Source of the DNA: an uncultured Prevotellaceae bacterium
GTDB lineage: Bacteria; Bacteroidota; Bacteroidia; Bacteroidales; Bacteroidaceae
Assembly: GCA_902765585.1 (NCBI GenBank)
Contig: CACXAG010000023.1
Span: 1-40,214, forward strand
Direction of reading: 5' to 3'
DNA length: 40,214 nucleotides
Both the position numbers and the translations under genes were made by a program. Shown here piece after piece: positions 31,912-40,160 of this stretch. Each line of letters starts with the position of its first letter. The first letter of the stretch is position 1. The notes under the pieces were generated by a model, which made no database searches, was not told the DNA's origin, and saw nothing but the letters and a program-made list of their open reading frames with translations.

Positions 31912-32267
31912 AATGCTACGTCTATGATGTGTTCTATGTCGGGTTTTTTGCCCATGGTGCCTACAACGGTTATGATGTCCAAACGGACTTCGCGGTCGAT
32001 GCGACGGTATTTGATGTAATGGTTCATGGCACTTTGGAGGCTTTGCAACTTTCTATAGTCCACAGCATCTTCTGGGTCGCCAAACAAACGGTTTCGTCGT
32101 GTCTTCACCTCAACGAATACTAAAGTTCCGTCCTCATCGTATGCAATGATGTCTATGTCGCGGTGGCCGGATTTCCAGTCGCGCTCAACGATGGTATACC
32201 CTTTGCGTCGCAGGTAGTCCGCTGCAAGGTCCTCGCCCCATTTGCCTAATTCGTTGTGTGCTGCCAC
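31908..32267 (-). CDS. yraN: YraN family (UPF0102) endonuclease-fold protein
   Basis: A 119-residue protein of the UPF0102 family with a PD-(D/E)xK nuclease fold. The typical GEDLAADYLRRKGYTIVERD near the start, then GHRDIDIIAYDEDG and FVEVKTRRN (Asp, Glu and Lys of the fold) are visible. It is probably a DNA-related nuclease, though its function is unproven. It lies 25 bp after the acyl-CoA ligase and overlaps proB by 4 bp (ATGA). Confidence 0.93.
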   Translation of the reverse strand: MAAHNELGKWGEDLAADYLRRKGYTIVERDWKSGHRDIDIIAYDEDGTLVFVEVKTRRNRLFGDPEDAVDYRKLQSLQSAMNHYIKYRRIDREVRLDIITVVGTMGKKPDIEHIIDVAL

Positions 32268-32292
32268 TTACTTTGAACTTTTAACGTGATGA

Positions 32293-33945
32293 CTACTTCT
32301 CTGCGTCTTTGTTGCGAATTTCTACACGGCGGATCTTTCCGCTAATCGTCTTCGGCAGTTCATCCACAAATTCGACAATACGGGGATATTTGTAGGGTGC
32401 AGTTTCCTTCTTGACGTGTTGCTGTAGTTCCTTGACGAGGTCTTCTCCAGCCTTTTCCTTCCACTCCTTGCCGAGTACGACGGTGGCTTTGACCACCATG
32501 CCGCGGATGTCGTCGGGAACACCAGTGATGGCACACTCCACGACAGCGGGATGGGTCATGAGTGCCGATTCTACCTCAAACGGACCAATGCGGTAGCCGC
32601 TGGACTTAATGACGTCATCGATACGTCCCTCGAACCAGTAGTAGCCGTCCTCGTCGCGCCAAGCCATGTCGCCGGTGTGATAGTAACCGTCATGCCATGC
32701 TTCGCGGGTTTTCTCATGGTCGCGGTAGTACTCTTTGAACAGCCCGATGGGTTTGCGGTCACCCACGCGGATGACGATTTCGCCCTTCTCACCATCCTCA
32801 CAACTGGTGCCGTCGGCACGCAGCAGGTCGATGTCGTACTGGGCGTTGGGGATGCCCATAGAACCGGGCTTTGGAGTCATCCAGGGGAAGGTACCGAGGG
32901 TCATGGTGGTCTCCGTCTGGCCAAAGCCCTCCATGATGTTGAGGCCAGTCTTCTCCTTGAGTTTGTCGAAGACAGCGGGATTGAGTGCCTCGCCGGCAGT
33001 ACAACAGTATTCTAGACTGCTCAAATCATATTTTGACAAGTCTTCGCGTATCATGAAACGGTAGATGGTTGGGGGAGCGCAGAAGCTCGTCACCTTGTAT
33101 TTCTCCATCTGACGCAGTAGAGTGTCCGCGTTGAATTTCTCATGGTCGAACACGAAGACTGTTGCACCGGCAAACCACTGGCCATAGAACTTGCCCCATA
33201 CAGCTTTGCCCCAGCCTGTGTCGGCTACGGTCAGGTGGAGCGAACCCGGATGCAGGTTGTGCCAGAAGACACCCGTTGACAGGTGTCCCATGGCGTAGAG
33301 GTAGTCGTGTGCTACCATTTTTGGCTCGCCGCTGGTGCCGCTGGTGAAGTACATCAGCATGGTATCGTCGTTGTCATTGACGAAGGCTGGACGCTGGAAC
33401 TTCGGTGCCTCTTGCCACTCTTTTCTCCAATTATGAAACCCTTCTACCTCACCTAACGCGATATATTGTTTCACCGTCGGACTTTCGGACATGGCTAACT
33501 TGATTTGCCCCGTGATATAATCATCGTCCGCACAGATGATGGCCTTCACCGATGCCCGTGTATTGCGATACACGTAATCGTGCTTGGTCAGCATGTGTGT
33601 GGCAGGAATGACAATGGCACCAATTTTGCAGAGTGCCAGCATGATGACCCACCACTCGTAGTGGCGCTTCAGAATCAGCATCACTGGGTCATTCTTTCCA
33701 ATGCCCAGTGACTGCAGATACGATGCCGCCTGATCCGTCTGTTTTTTTAGTTCTGCAAAGGTCGTGCGTATCTCTTCGCCTTGGTCGTTCGTCCATAGAA
33801 TGGCTAGTCCCTCTGGTTTCTCCTCTGCCCACACATCCATCACGTCGTATGCGAAGTTGAAGTTCTCGGGGATGATGAACTCTAGGTTTTTGTTGTAATC
33901 TTCTACAGACGTGAACTTCGTCTGCTTCAAAAATCTCTCTATCAT
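32293..33945 (-). CDS. AMP-binding acyl-CoA synthetase (medium-chain/acetyl-CoA synthetase-like)
   Basis: A 550-residue adenylate-forming ligase that activates a carboxylic acid to an acyl-CoA. It has the P-loop-like YFTSGTSGEPKMVAH (about residues 205-219), GFGQTETTMTLG near 335, the A8 motif DVIKSSGYRIGPFEVES near 460 and the catalytic lysine motif PKTISGKIRR at the C-terminus. The layout is that of ACSM/acetyl-CoA synthetase-like enzymes; the natural acid is unknown. It is preceded by an XRE-cupin regulator (12-bp gap), a pairing I recall from other Bacteroidota, and lies in the middle of the arginine-proline genes. Confidence 0.9.
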   Translation of the reverse strand: MIERFLKQTKFTSVEDYNKNLEFIIPENFNFAYDVMDVWAEEKPEGLAILWTNDQGEEIRTTFAELKKQTDQAASYLQSLGIGKNDPVMLILKRHYEWWVIMLALCKIGAIVIPATHMLTKHDYVYRNTRASVKAIICADDDYITGQIKLAMSESPTVKQYIALGEVEGFHNWRKEWQEAPKFQRPAFVNDNDDTMLMYFTSGTSGEPKMVAHDYLYAMGHLSTGVFWHNLHPGSLHLTVADTGWGKAVWGKFYGQWFAGATVFVFDHEKFNADTLLRQMEKYKVTSFCAPPTIYRFMIREDLSKYDLSSLEYCCTAGEALNPAVFDKLKEKTGLNIMEGFGQTETTMTLGTFPWMTPKPGSMGIPNAQYDIDLLRADGTSCEDGEKGEIVIRVGDRKPIGLFKEYYRDHEKTREAWHDGYYHTGDMAWRDEDGYYWFEGRIDDVIKSSGYRIGPFEVESALMTHPAVVECAITGVPDDIRGMVVKATVVLGKEWKEKAGEDLVKELQQHVKKETAPYKYPRIVEFVDELPKTISGKIRRVEIRNKDAEK

Positions 33946-33957
33946 GTTATGTCTAGT

Positions 33958-34515
33958 TTATTCTACGGTGAATGCTAAGAACTTAACGGCTTTGTCACCG
34001 ATGGCAAGCATGCCGTGGGGTTTCGTGGCGTCGAAGTAGATGCTGTCGCCTTCTTCCAGTTCGATGGTCTTGCCACCGATATAGAGCTCCATCTTACCTT
34101 CGAGCACCATGTTGAATTCCTGGCCTGGGTGCGTATTCTTGTAGATAGTGCGTGCACCGGGCTTCGGCTCGACGGTGACGATGAAGACGTCCGCCTTGTG
34201 TCCTACGAAACCACCGACAAGGCTTTGATACTTGTAAGCTTTCGTACGCTCGATACTCATGCCCTGACCCTTGCGTGTCACATAGTACGACTTCATGTGG
34301 GGTGCCTCGGCGAATATCAGTTCCTCCGTCGATACTCCGTACTTCCGAGCAATCTTCATCAGGTTCGAAATCGTAATGTCGACTTCGCCCTTTTCTATTC
34401 TTTCATACTTCTCCACATTGATACCGATGGTCTCTGCCATCTCGTTCACGGGAATGTCAAGCACGTCGCGCAGTCCACGCAAACGCTCACCAATTTGTTT
34501 CAGTTGTTCGTCCAT
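33958..34515 (-). CDS. XRE family regulator with C-terminal cupin domain
   Basis: A 185-residue regulator. Residues about 7-62 form an XRE helix-turn-helix (LRGLRDVLDIPVNEMAETIG, then YERIEKGEVDITISNLMKIA), and residues about 110-182 a small-molecule-binding cupin (NTHPGQEFNMVLEGKMELYI and LEEGDSIYFDATKPHGM). It directly precedes the acyl-CoA ligase with a 12-bp gap and probably regulates that gene in response to an acid or acyl-CoA; this is inference. Confidence 0.93.
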   Translation of the reverse strand: MDEQLKQIGERLRGLRDVLDIPVNEMAETIGINVEKYERIEKGEVDITISNLMKIARKYGVSTEELIFAEAPHMKSYYVTRKGQGMSIERTKAYKYQSLVGGFVGHKADVFIVTVEPKPGARTIYKNTHPGQEFNMVLEGKMELYIGGKTIELEEGDSIYFDATKPHGMLAIGDKAVKFLAFTVE

Positions 34516-34530
34516 CGTTTTATCCTTTTA

Positions 34531-34558
34531 TTCACTATTCACTTTTCCCTGTTCCCTT
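34531..34558 (-). repeat. Heptamer array between proC and the XRE-cupin gene
   Basis: TTCACTA, TTCACTT, TTCCCTG, TTCCCTT, running into the proC stop codon (34557-34559). The block 34531-34559 matches the in-gene stretch 6382-6410 at 28 of 29 bases. Confidence 0.9.
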
Positions 34559-35345
34559 ATTTCGCTCCTGCCTTTAGTCCTCTGATAACGGCCGAAGTGA
34601 AGCCAGCATGCTCCATCTCGTTCAGCCCCTTGATGGTTACACCACCGGGCGTCGTTACTAAGTCAATGGCAGCCTCTGGGTGCAGGCCGCTGGCCTCTAA
34701 CAACTCTACAGCGCCTTTCATCGTTTGCATGACGATAGCTTTTGCATCGTCGGCCTTGAAGCCCAACTCAACGCCACCCTCTGCGGCTGCACGGATATAG
34801 CGCATGGCGTATGCAATACCACAGGAGGCCAGCGTGGTACCTGCTGCCAGGTGACCTTCGTCCGTCAGGATGGTCTTGCCCATAGAATCAAACAGCGCTT
34901 TTACGGTTTCTGTATGTTGCTGTGTTGTGGCAATTGAAGGCACAAGGAAAGTCATGGACTGTAGTTCTGCAATGGCGATGTTTGGAATGCAGAGGAATGT
35001 AGGAATCATCTTCCCGTCTTTCTCAAGCCATCCCTTGATGTTTTCTGACTTGACACCGGCGGCTACTACAACGAGCGTTTGCTGGTCGTAGTCCATGACA
35101 TCACGAATGCCCGAAAGAACCTGTTCAACAAGCCAGGGCTTTACGACGACACACACAATGTCGGCACCTTGTGCTGCCAGTTGGTTGCTGGGCGTTGCCG
35201 TGACACCCATGTCGGCAAACTTGTCACGAATTTGTCGTGAGGGATCGGCTACGCAGATATCCTCGTTTTTTATGTAGTCGCCCTTGATGAGGCCTTCTAC
35301 GATGGCACCACCCATGGCGCCAGCTCCTATGATGCTTATTTTCAT
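34557..35345 (-). CDS. proC: Pyrroline-5-carboxylate reductase
   Basis: The final enzyme of proline synthesis, 262 residues, reduces pyrroline-5-carboxylate with NAD(P)H. It begins with the Rossmann motif ISIIGAGAMGGAIVEGL (about residues 3-19), has VVVKPWLVEQVLSGI and ATTLASCGIAYAMRYIRA, and ends with the signature AIDLVTTPGGVTIKGLNEME. The stop lies in a heptamer array. It follows argD by 21 bp, linking proline and arginine genes in one transcript. Confidence 0.97.
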   Translation of the reverse strand: MKISIIGAGAMGGAIVEGLIKGDYIKNEDICVADPSRQIRDKFADMGVTATPSNQLAAQGADIVCVVVKPWLVEQVLSGIRDVMDYDQQTLVVVAAGVKSENIKGWLEKDGKMIPTFLCIPNIAIAELQSMTFLVPSIATTQQHTETVKALFDSMGKTILTDEGHLAAGTTLASCGIAYAMRYIRAAAEGGVELGFKADDAKAIVMQTMKGAVELLEASGLHPEAAIDLVTTPGGVTIKGLNEMEHAGFTSAVIRGLKAGAK

Positions 35346-35366
35346 CTTTTATCTCTTTTACCTTTA

Positions 35367-36515
35367 CTAAATCAATACTTCTTCAGCCTTGACCCTGATA
35401 AGTCTCTCTATGAAATCGTCGGCTTCCGCTTTCGTTAGACACAAAGGTGGCAGCAGGCGCAGGATGTTCTGACCGGCACAGCCTGTAAAGCAGTGCTCGT
35501 GTTTGATAAGCGGATTACGTACCATCTTATGCGGCATGTCGAGTTCGATGCCTATCATTAGTCCGCGACCGCGTACATCCAGGATATGCGAACTGCCAAT
35601 GCCACGGATTCCCTCCATTAGGTAGTCGCCTACCACGCGGGCATTCTCCACCAGATTTTCCTCCTCAAAGACATCGAGTACGGCTAATGCTGCCGCACAG
35701 GCCAGGTGGTTGCCGCCAAAGGTAGTGCCTAACTGACCGTAGACAGGCTGGAACTCTGGACTTATCAGCACGGCACCCATTGGGAAACCGTTGGCAATGC
35801 CCTTGGCCACGGTGATGATGTCGGGTATGATGCCTAACCACTGGTGAGCAAAGAATTTTCCGCTACGTCCATAGCCGCATTGTATTTCGTCACAAATCAG
35901 GGTGGCACCGAAACGCTTGCAGGCGTATGCCAGGTCTTGGGCAAACTTTGGTGTAGCCATCTGGATGCCACCGACACCTTGGATGCACTCTAAGATGACG
36001 GCAGCCACACCACCGCGTGACAACTCACGGATCCACGGTTCGATGTCGTTCAGCGGCAGGAAACGCACGTGGTGATTGTCGTTCACGGGGGCAATAATCT
36101 TCGGGTTGTGTGTCACCTCTACAGCCAGACTGGTGCGTCCGTGGAACGCCTTCTCGCACGATAGGATGCGTGTAGCATTAGGATTCTTGAACGATGCCAG
36201 CTTTAAGGCATTCTCGTTAGCCTCGGCACCGCTGTTAATCAGGAACAATTGATAGTCGTCGTAACCGCAGATCTTGCCTAAGCGTTCCGCCAATTCTACC
36301 TGTAGCTTGTTGATGACGGAATTGGAGTAGAAACCAATGCGGTTCAACTGCTCTGTGACTTTCTGAATGTAATGCGGATGCGAGTGACCTATCGAGATGA
36401 CGGCATGACCGCCATACATGTCCAGATACTCCTGTCCTTTATCGTCCCAAACTTTGCAGCCTTGTCCCTTGACGATGTTGACGTCGAACAAAGGATATAC
36501 ATCGAATAGTTTCAT
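35367..36515 (-). CDS. argD: Acetyl/succinylornithine aminotransferase
   Basis: A 382-residue class III aminotransferase that makes N-acyl-ornithine from N-acyl-glutamate semialdehyde. DMYGGHAVISIGHSHPHYIQ near the start, FLINSGAEANENALKLA near residue 92, the phosphate-contact region LICDEIQCGYGRSGKFFAHQ and the PLP lysine in ITVAKGIANGFPMGAVL (about residue 236) are present. Placed between argC and proC on the minus strand, it matches the arginine pathway. The acyl group is probably succinyl, since the transcarbamylase in the same cluster is of the succinylornithine type. Confidence 0.95.
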   Translation of the reverse strand: MKLFDVYPLFDVNIVKGQGCKVWDDKGQEYLDMYGGHAVISIGHSHPHYIQKVTEQLNRIGFYSNSVINKLQVELAERLGKICGYDDYQLFLINSGAEANENALKLASFKNPNATRILSCEKAFHGRTSLAVEVTHNPKIIAPVNDNHHVRFLPLNDIEPWIRELSRGGVAAVILECIQGVGGIQMATPKFAQDLAYACKRFGATLICDEIQCGYGRSGKFFAHQWLGIIPDIITVAKGIANGFPMGAVLISPEFQPVYGQLGTTFGGNHLACAAALAVLDVFEEENLVENARVVGDYLMEGIRGIGSSHILDVRGRGLMIGIELDMPHKMVRNPLIKHEHCFTGCAGQNILRLLPPLCLTKAEADDFIERLIRVKAEEVLI

Positions 36516-36551
36516 ATTGTCTGATTCTTTTAATTCGTGAAAATCGTTGTT

Positions 36552-37517
36552 TTAAAACGCACTCGCTTTCAGTTTCAGTCCGGCGGTCTCGTCGATGCCG
36601 AACATCAGATTCATGTTCTGAACGGCCTGACCGACAGCTCCTTTCAGCAGATTGTCGATGGCAGAGGTGACGAGAAGCTTGTCACCGAATTTTTCGCAGT
36701 GTACCAAGGCCTTGTTGGTGTTTACCACCTGCTTAAGGTCAATGCTATGGTCTGTATAGTGCGTAAATGCAGCATCGGCATAAAAGTCTTTGTAGGCTTC
36801 TACGATATCCTCGACGGGTGCTTTGGTGCGGATGACAGCCGTGCAGAAGATGCCGCGGGCAAAGTCACCGCGATAGGGGATGAAGTCTATATCGGCATTG
36901 AGGTAACCCTGTACCTGCGTCAGCGACTGCCTGATTTCGGCGATATGCTGGTGCTGGAAGGGCTTGTAGATGCTCAGATTGTTGTTGCGCCATGAGAAGT
37001 GGGTAGTGGCACCAGGTTTCTGACCGGCACCTGTTGACCCCGTAATGGCGTTGACGGCAACATCTTCCTTTAATATATTAAGGTGCGCTGCAGGCAGCAA
37101 TGCTACTTGTATACAGGTGGCAAAACAGCCGGGGTTAGCAACATGTTGGGCCTGTTGAATCTCTTCCTTGTTGATCTCAGGCAAACCATAGACGTAGTCG
37201 TGGTCACCCTTTATGCGGAAGTCCTGCGCAAGGTCGATAATTTTCACGTTCTCAGAGATAGTGTGCTCTTTGAGGAATGCCTCACTTTTGCCGTGACCGA
37301 AGCAGAAAAAAACCACATCAACATTCTCGAATGGCATCTCGCTGGTAAATTTCAACTCAGTATCGCCTATCAGCCCTTCGTGCACATCGCTCACCAGATT
37401 GCCTGCATTGCTCTCCGAGTTGGCAAAGATAATCTCAGCTTCGGGGTGGTTTAGTAGCAGGCGAATCAGTTCTCCGCCCGTATAACCTGCCGCACCTAAT
37501 ATACCTACTTTTATCAT
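36552..37517 (-). CDS. argC: N-acyl-gamma-glutamyl-phosphate reductase
   Basis: A 321-residue NADPH-dependent reductase, the third step of arginine synthesis. VGILGAAGYTGGELIRLL (about residues 3-20) is the NADP-binding and ArgC signature, and the catalytic cysteine is in HVANPGCFATCIQVALLPAA (about residues 129-148). It is nearly the standard length for the short ArgC form. It lies 36 bp after argG and 36 bp before argD. As in other Bacteroidota the substrate may be succinylated rather than acetylated. Confidence 0.96.
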   Translation of the reverse strand: MIKVGILGAAGYTGGELIRLLLNHPEAEIIFANSESNAGNLVSDVHEGLIGDTELKFTSEMPFENVDVVFFCFGHGKSEAFLKEHTISENVKIIDLAQDFRIKGDHDYVYGLPEINKEEIQQAQHVANPGCFATCIQVALLPAAHLNILKEDVAVNAITGSTGAGQKPGATTHFSWRNNNLSIYKPFQHQHIAEIRQSLTQVQGYLNADIDFIPYRGDFARGIFCTAVIRTKAPVEDIVEAYKDFYADAAFTHYTDHSIDLKQVVNTNKALVHCEKFGDKLLVTSAIDNLLKGAVGQAVQNMNLMFGIDETAGLKLKASAF

Positions 37518-37533
37518 AGCAGTAGCAAATTAA

Positions 37534-37561
37534 TCACTTTTCACTATTCACTTTTACCTTT
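37534..37561 (-). repeat. Heptamer array between argG and argC
   Basis: TCACTTT, TCACTAT, TCACTTT, TACCTTT: four phase-locked units that cover the argG stop codon (37554-37556). The core TTCACTATTCACTTTT (37540-37555) is shared with 6382 and 34531. Confidence 0.88.
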
Positions 37562-38756
37562 CGTTAGGATGTATGCCGTAGTAAACGCGCAGCGGGGTAG
37601 AACTGACTTTGATGAAGCCCTTGGCTTCGTCGGCTGTCCAGCCTGTCTGTGTCTCGCCATATTCGCCCAGTTTGCTCTTAGTGAGGTCGTTGACAGAATC
37701 AATGCCCACCGTCTCAAAACCGTAAGGACGGAGCTTCAGAATGGCGGTACCAGTAACATTACGCTGAGAAGAAGTCAGCATAGCCTCAATATCGGGCATC
37801 ACAGGCTCCAGATACTGACTCTCGTGCAGAAACATGCCGTACCAGTTGGCTACTTGGTCCTTCCAGTATTGCTGCCACTTGGATAGAGTTGATTTCTCCA
37901 ACAGGCGGTGAGCCTCGATGATGAGCTTTGGTGCTGCGGCCTCGAAACCTACACGACCCTTGATACCAATGATAGTGTCGCCTACGTTGGCATCACGACC
38001 GATAGCATAGCTTGCACCTATTTCTTCAATCTTCTGAATGGCTTTGATATGGTTGTCGAACTTCTCGCCGTTGACAGCCACAATCTCACCTTTCTCAAAC
38101 TGAATCTTCAGCAGCGACTCCTTCTCTGGGTTTGTCACGTGCTTCAAGTAGGCCTCCTCGGGCAGACCCTGCGTGGGGTCAAGCAGTTCGCCACCGCAGA
38201 TGCTGGTGCCCCAGATACCAACGTTGTACGAATACTTCAACTTGGTGAAATCGGCGAAGTAGCCATTGGCATTCAGGTAGTCCACCTCTTCTTTACGTGT
38301 CAGGTTGCGGTCGCGTGTCAGAGTGATAATCTCTACGCCGGGAGCCATCACGAGGAAGGTCATGTCGAAACGTATCTGGTCGTTGCCGGCACCTGTCGAA
38401 CCATGGGCAATGGCGTCGGCACCAATCTCCTTGGCGTAGCGTGCGATGGCAATAGCCTGGAAAATACGCTCACTGCTGACCGATATCGGGTAGCAGTTAT
38501 TTCGTAGGACGTTGCCGAAAATCATGTATTTCAGTGACTTATCATAATACTCTTGTGTTACGTCAAGCGTTACGTATTTTACTGCGCCCAGTTTGTAGGC
38601 GTTCTCTTCATTCCTCTTCAACTGTTCTGCTGAGAACCCTCCCGTGTTGGCACAGGCGGCATATACCTCATAACCTAACTCCTTGGTTAGATACATCACA
38701 TTGTAGCTGGTGTCCAAACCACCACTGAATGCTACTACTACTTTCTTCTTGCTCAT
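37554..38756 (-). CDS. argG: Argininosuccinate synthase
   Basis: A 400-residue enzyme that joins citrulline and aspartate using ATP. The PP-loop VVVAFSGGLDTSYNVMYL (about residues 5-22) and the HGSTGAGNDQIRFDMTF motif (about residues 119-135) are the core. The C-terminal SYAIGRDANVGDTIIGIKGR helps in binding. In Bacteroidota the citrulline must first be de-acylated by a deacylase not present in this window. It lies 47 bp after the GNAT gene. Confidence 0.97.
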   Translation of the reverse strand: MSKKKVVVAFSGGLDTSYNVMYLTKELGYEVYAACANTGGFSAEQLKRNEENAYKLGAVKYVTLDVTQEYYDKSLKYMIFGNVLRNNCYPISVSSERIFQAIAIARYAKEIGADAIAHGSTGAGNDQIRFDMTFLVMAPGVEIITLTRDRNLTRKEEVDYLNANGYFADFTKLKYSYNVGIWGTSICGGELLDPTQGLPEEAYLKHVTNPEKESLLKIQFEKGEIVAVNGEKFDNHIKAIQKIEEIGASYAIGRDANVGDTIIGIKGRVGFEAAAPKLIIEAHRLLEKSTLSKWQQYWKDQVANWYGMFLHESQYLEPVMPDIEAMLTSSQRNVTGTAILKLRPYGFETVGIDSVNDLTKSKLGEYGETQTGWTADEAKGFIKVSSTPLRVYYGIHPNER

Positions 38757-38803
38757 ATCTATTCGTATAATTCGTTTTAATTCGTTGTTGTAAAGCCGTT
38801 GTT

Positions 38804-39406
38804 TTATTTCTCATCTAATTGTTTGATGCGCTCGATAACCTCTTCGGGTATCTTTGCGGGCAGGTGCTCTTCAGGGTCGTAAAGCATCGCCGTACAGATG
38901 CAGTACTTGCGGCCAGTGCGATGCAGCACGTCAACATTCACACATCCCTCACAACCGCGCCAAAAGGCCTCGTCGTCGGTCAGGTCGGCAAAGGTTACAG
39001 GCTGATAGCCTAACTCGGTGTTCATCTTCATCACAGCAGCACCGCTTGTCAATGAGAAAATCTTAGCGTGTGGCCAGCGTGTGCGAGCTAACGAGAATGT
39101 CATGTCCTTGATTTTCTTAGCTACGCCCAGACCGCGGAAGTCGGGATGGACAATGAGACCTGAGGTGGTGACGTATTGTTTGTTGCCCCACGTCTCGATA
39201 TAGCTGAATCCGGCAAACGTGTCACCACTGAGGGCTATTACGGCCTTGGCTTCTTTCATCTTTGTTGCCAGATATTCGTGTGTACGCTTGGCAATACCGG
39301 TGCCACGAACCTTGGCAGCATCGGCAATGGTCTGCAGAATGGTATCCACATAGACCTCATGCTCAGGACCAGCCACAAATACTTCTATTTCTTCTTTTGG
39401 TTCCAT
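38804..39406 (-). CDS. GNAT family acyltransferase, candidate N-succinyl/acetylglutamate synthase
   Basis: A 200-residue GNAT protein. The acyl-CoA motif VHPDFRGLGVAKKIKDMTF (about residues 87-105; RGxGxA) is clear, and MKMNTELGYQPV follows. A cysteine-rich end CEGC...CIC (CxxC-x13-CxC, about residues 150-169) is unusual for GNAT and may bind metal. The gene lies between argR and argG and no argA or argJ is visible, so it may perform the first step of the pathway, N-acylation of glutamate. I recall genetic work in Bacteroides supporting such a role for the orthologue (N-succinylglutamate synthase), but could not check it. Confidence 0.72.
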   Translation of the reverse strand: MEPKEEIEVFVAGPEHEVYVDTILQTIADAAKVRGTGIAKRTHEYLATKMKEAKAVIALSGDTFAGFSYIETWGNKQYVTTSGLIVHPDFRGLGVAKKIKDMTFSLARTRWPHAKIFSLTSGAAVMKMNTELGYQPVTFADLTDDEAFWRGCEGCVNVDVLHRTGRKYCICTAMLYDPEEHLPAKIPEEVIERIKQLDEK

Positions 39407-39407
39407 C

Positions 39408-39435
39408 TTAACTATGAACTCTTAACTATGAACTG
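39408..39435 (-). repeat. Heptamer array between argR and the GNAT gene
   Basis: TTAACTA, TGAACTC, TTAACTA, TGAACTG: two 14-bp copies, or four 7-bp units, covering most of the 35-bp spacer. Confidence 0.85.
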
Positions 39436-39441
39436 GAATAA

Positions 39442-39918
39442 TTATCTCATGTTCGGTACAACCTTACTCAGTGACTCAATGACATCATCTTTCGTAATGC
39501 CTTGACGAATAACAATAAAGATGGTATCGTCTCCCGCTATCGTACCTAATATTTCGTCAATATGACTGTTGTCAATATTGTAAGCAATGCTGCTGGCATA
39601 TCCCGGACGAGTCCTGATGACACCCATATTGCCCGAAAAGTTGATGCTCATAAAACCGGGCACTTGCATCATCTCATGCACCGACCGTGGTGTGCTCACG
39701 CGTTTGTACATCGTCTCATTGGGCAGCACGTAGACGTAATTGCCACGCATTGTGGCTGCCTTGGCTACCTTTAGTTGTTTTAAGTCGCGGCTCAACGTGG
39801 CCTGGGTAAGTCGGAAACCCTCTTTCTTCAAGGCTTCCAACAACTCGTCCTGACTCCCCAACTCCTGGCTGGAGATGATCATTCTCAGTGCTTCCAATCG
39901 GTCGTTCTTGACTCTCAT
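39442..39918 (-). CDS. argR: Arginine repressor ArgR
   Basis: A 158-residue arginine-responsive regulator. The winged helix-turn-helix spans about residues 3-62 (ISSQELGSQDELLEALKKEG, then RLTQATLSRDLKQL), and the C-terminal hexamerisation and arginine-binding domain has GTIAGDDTIFIVIRQG (about residues 127-142). The start ATG 39918 (MRVKNDRLEALRMI) was chosen; a longer frame to 40047 crosses the promoter. It is the first gene of the arginine-proline row, so its product probably represses its own operon. A full promoter lies 28 bp upstream. Confidence 0.95.
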   Translation of the reverse strand: MRVKNDRLEALRMIISSQELGSQDELLEALKKEGFRLTQATLSRDLKQLKVAKAATMRGNYVYVLPNETMYKRVSTPRSVHEMMQVPGFMSINFSGNMGVIRTRPGYASSIAYNIDNSHIDEILGTIAGDDTIFIVIRQGITKDDVIESLSKVVPNMR

Positions 39919-39945
39919 CTCGGTATATTTATTCAAATTTGGCTG

Positions 39946-39977
39946 CAAAATTATACAAAAACATGAATATAACCAAA
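39946..39977 (-). promoter_or_regulatory. Promoter of the argR-arginine/proline gene row
   Basis: On the minus strand TTTG (39977-39974), 20 bp, TAATTTTG (39953-39946): exact consensus spacing, 28 bp before the argR ATG. No other clear promoter of this type was found in the short gaps of the following twelve genes. Confidence 0.8.
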
Positions 39978-40160
39978 CATTTTCCCTTCTTTTTTGCAAT
40001 TTTTTTGCTTCTTCATGTTTCGAGTAATTTGCATCACTGTCTTTCACTCCTTAAAATCTCTAAAAGACATAGCCAACCAAGTCTCTATATATTATATAAT
40101 GTGTAGGCGTATTTCTGCTTGATTTGCGTCAAGACTTTAAAAAATGTGCGCCCAAACTGT

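Noticed and set aside
39919..39995. ARG box before argR
   Set aside because: Only separate half sites are seen (ATTCA at 39931-39935 and TGAAT at 39964-39968) in the wrong order and spacing for the known 18-bp operator; not strong enough to annotate.
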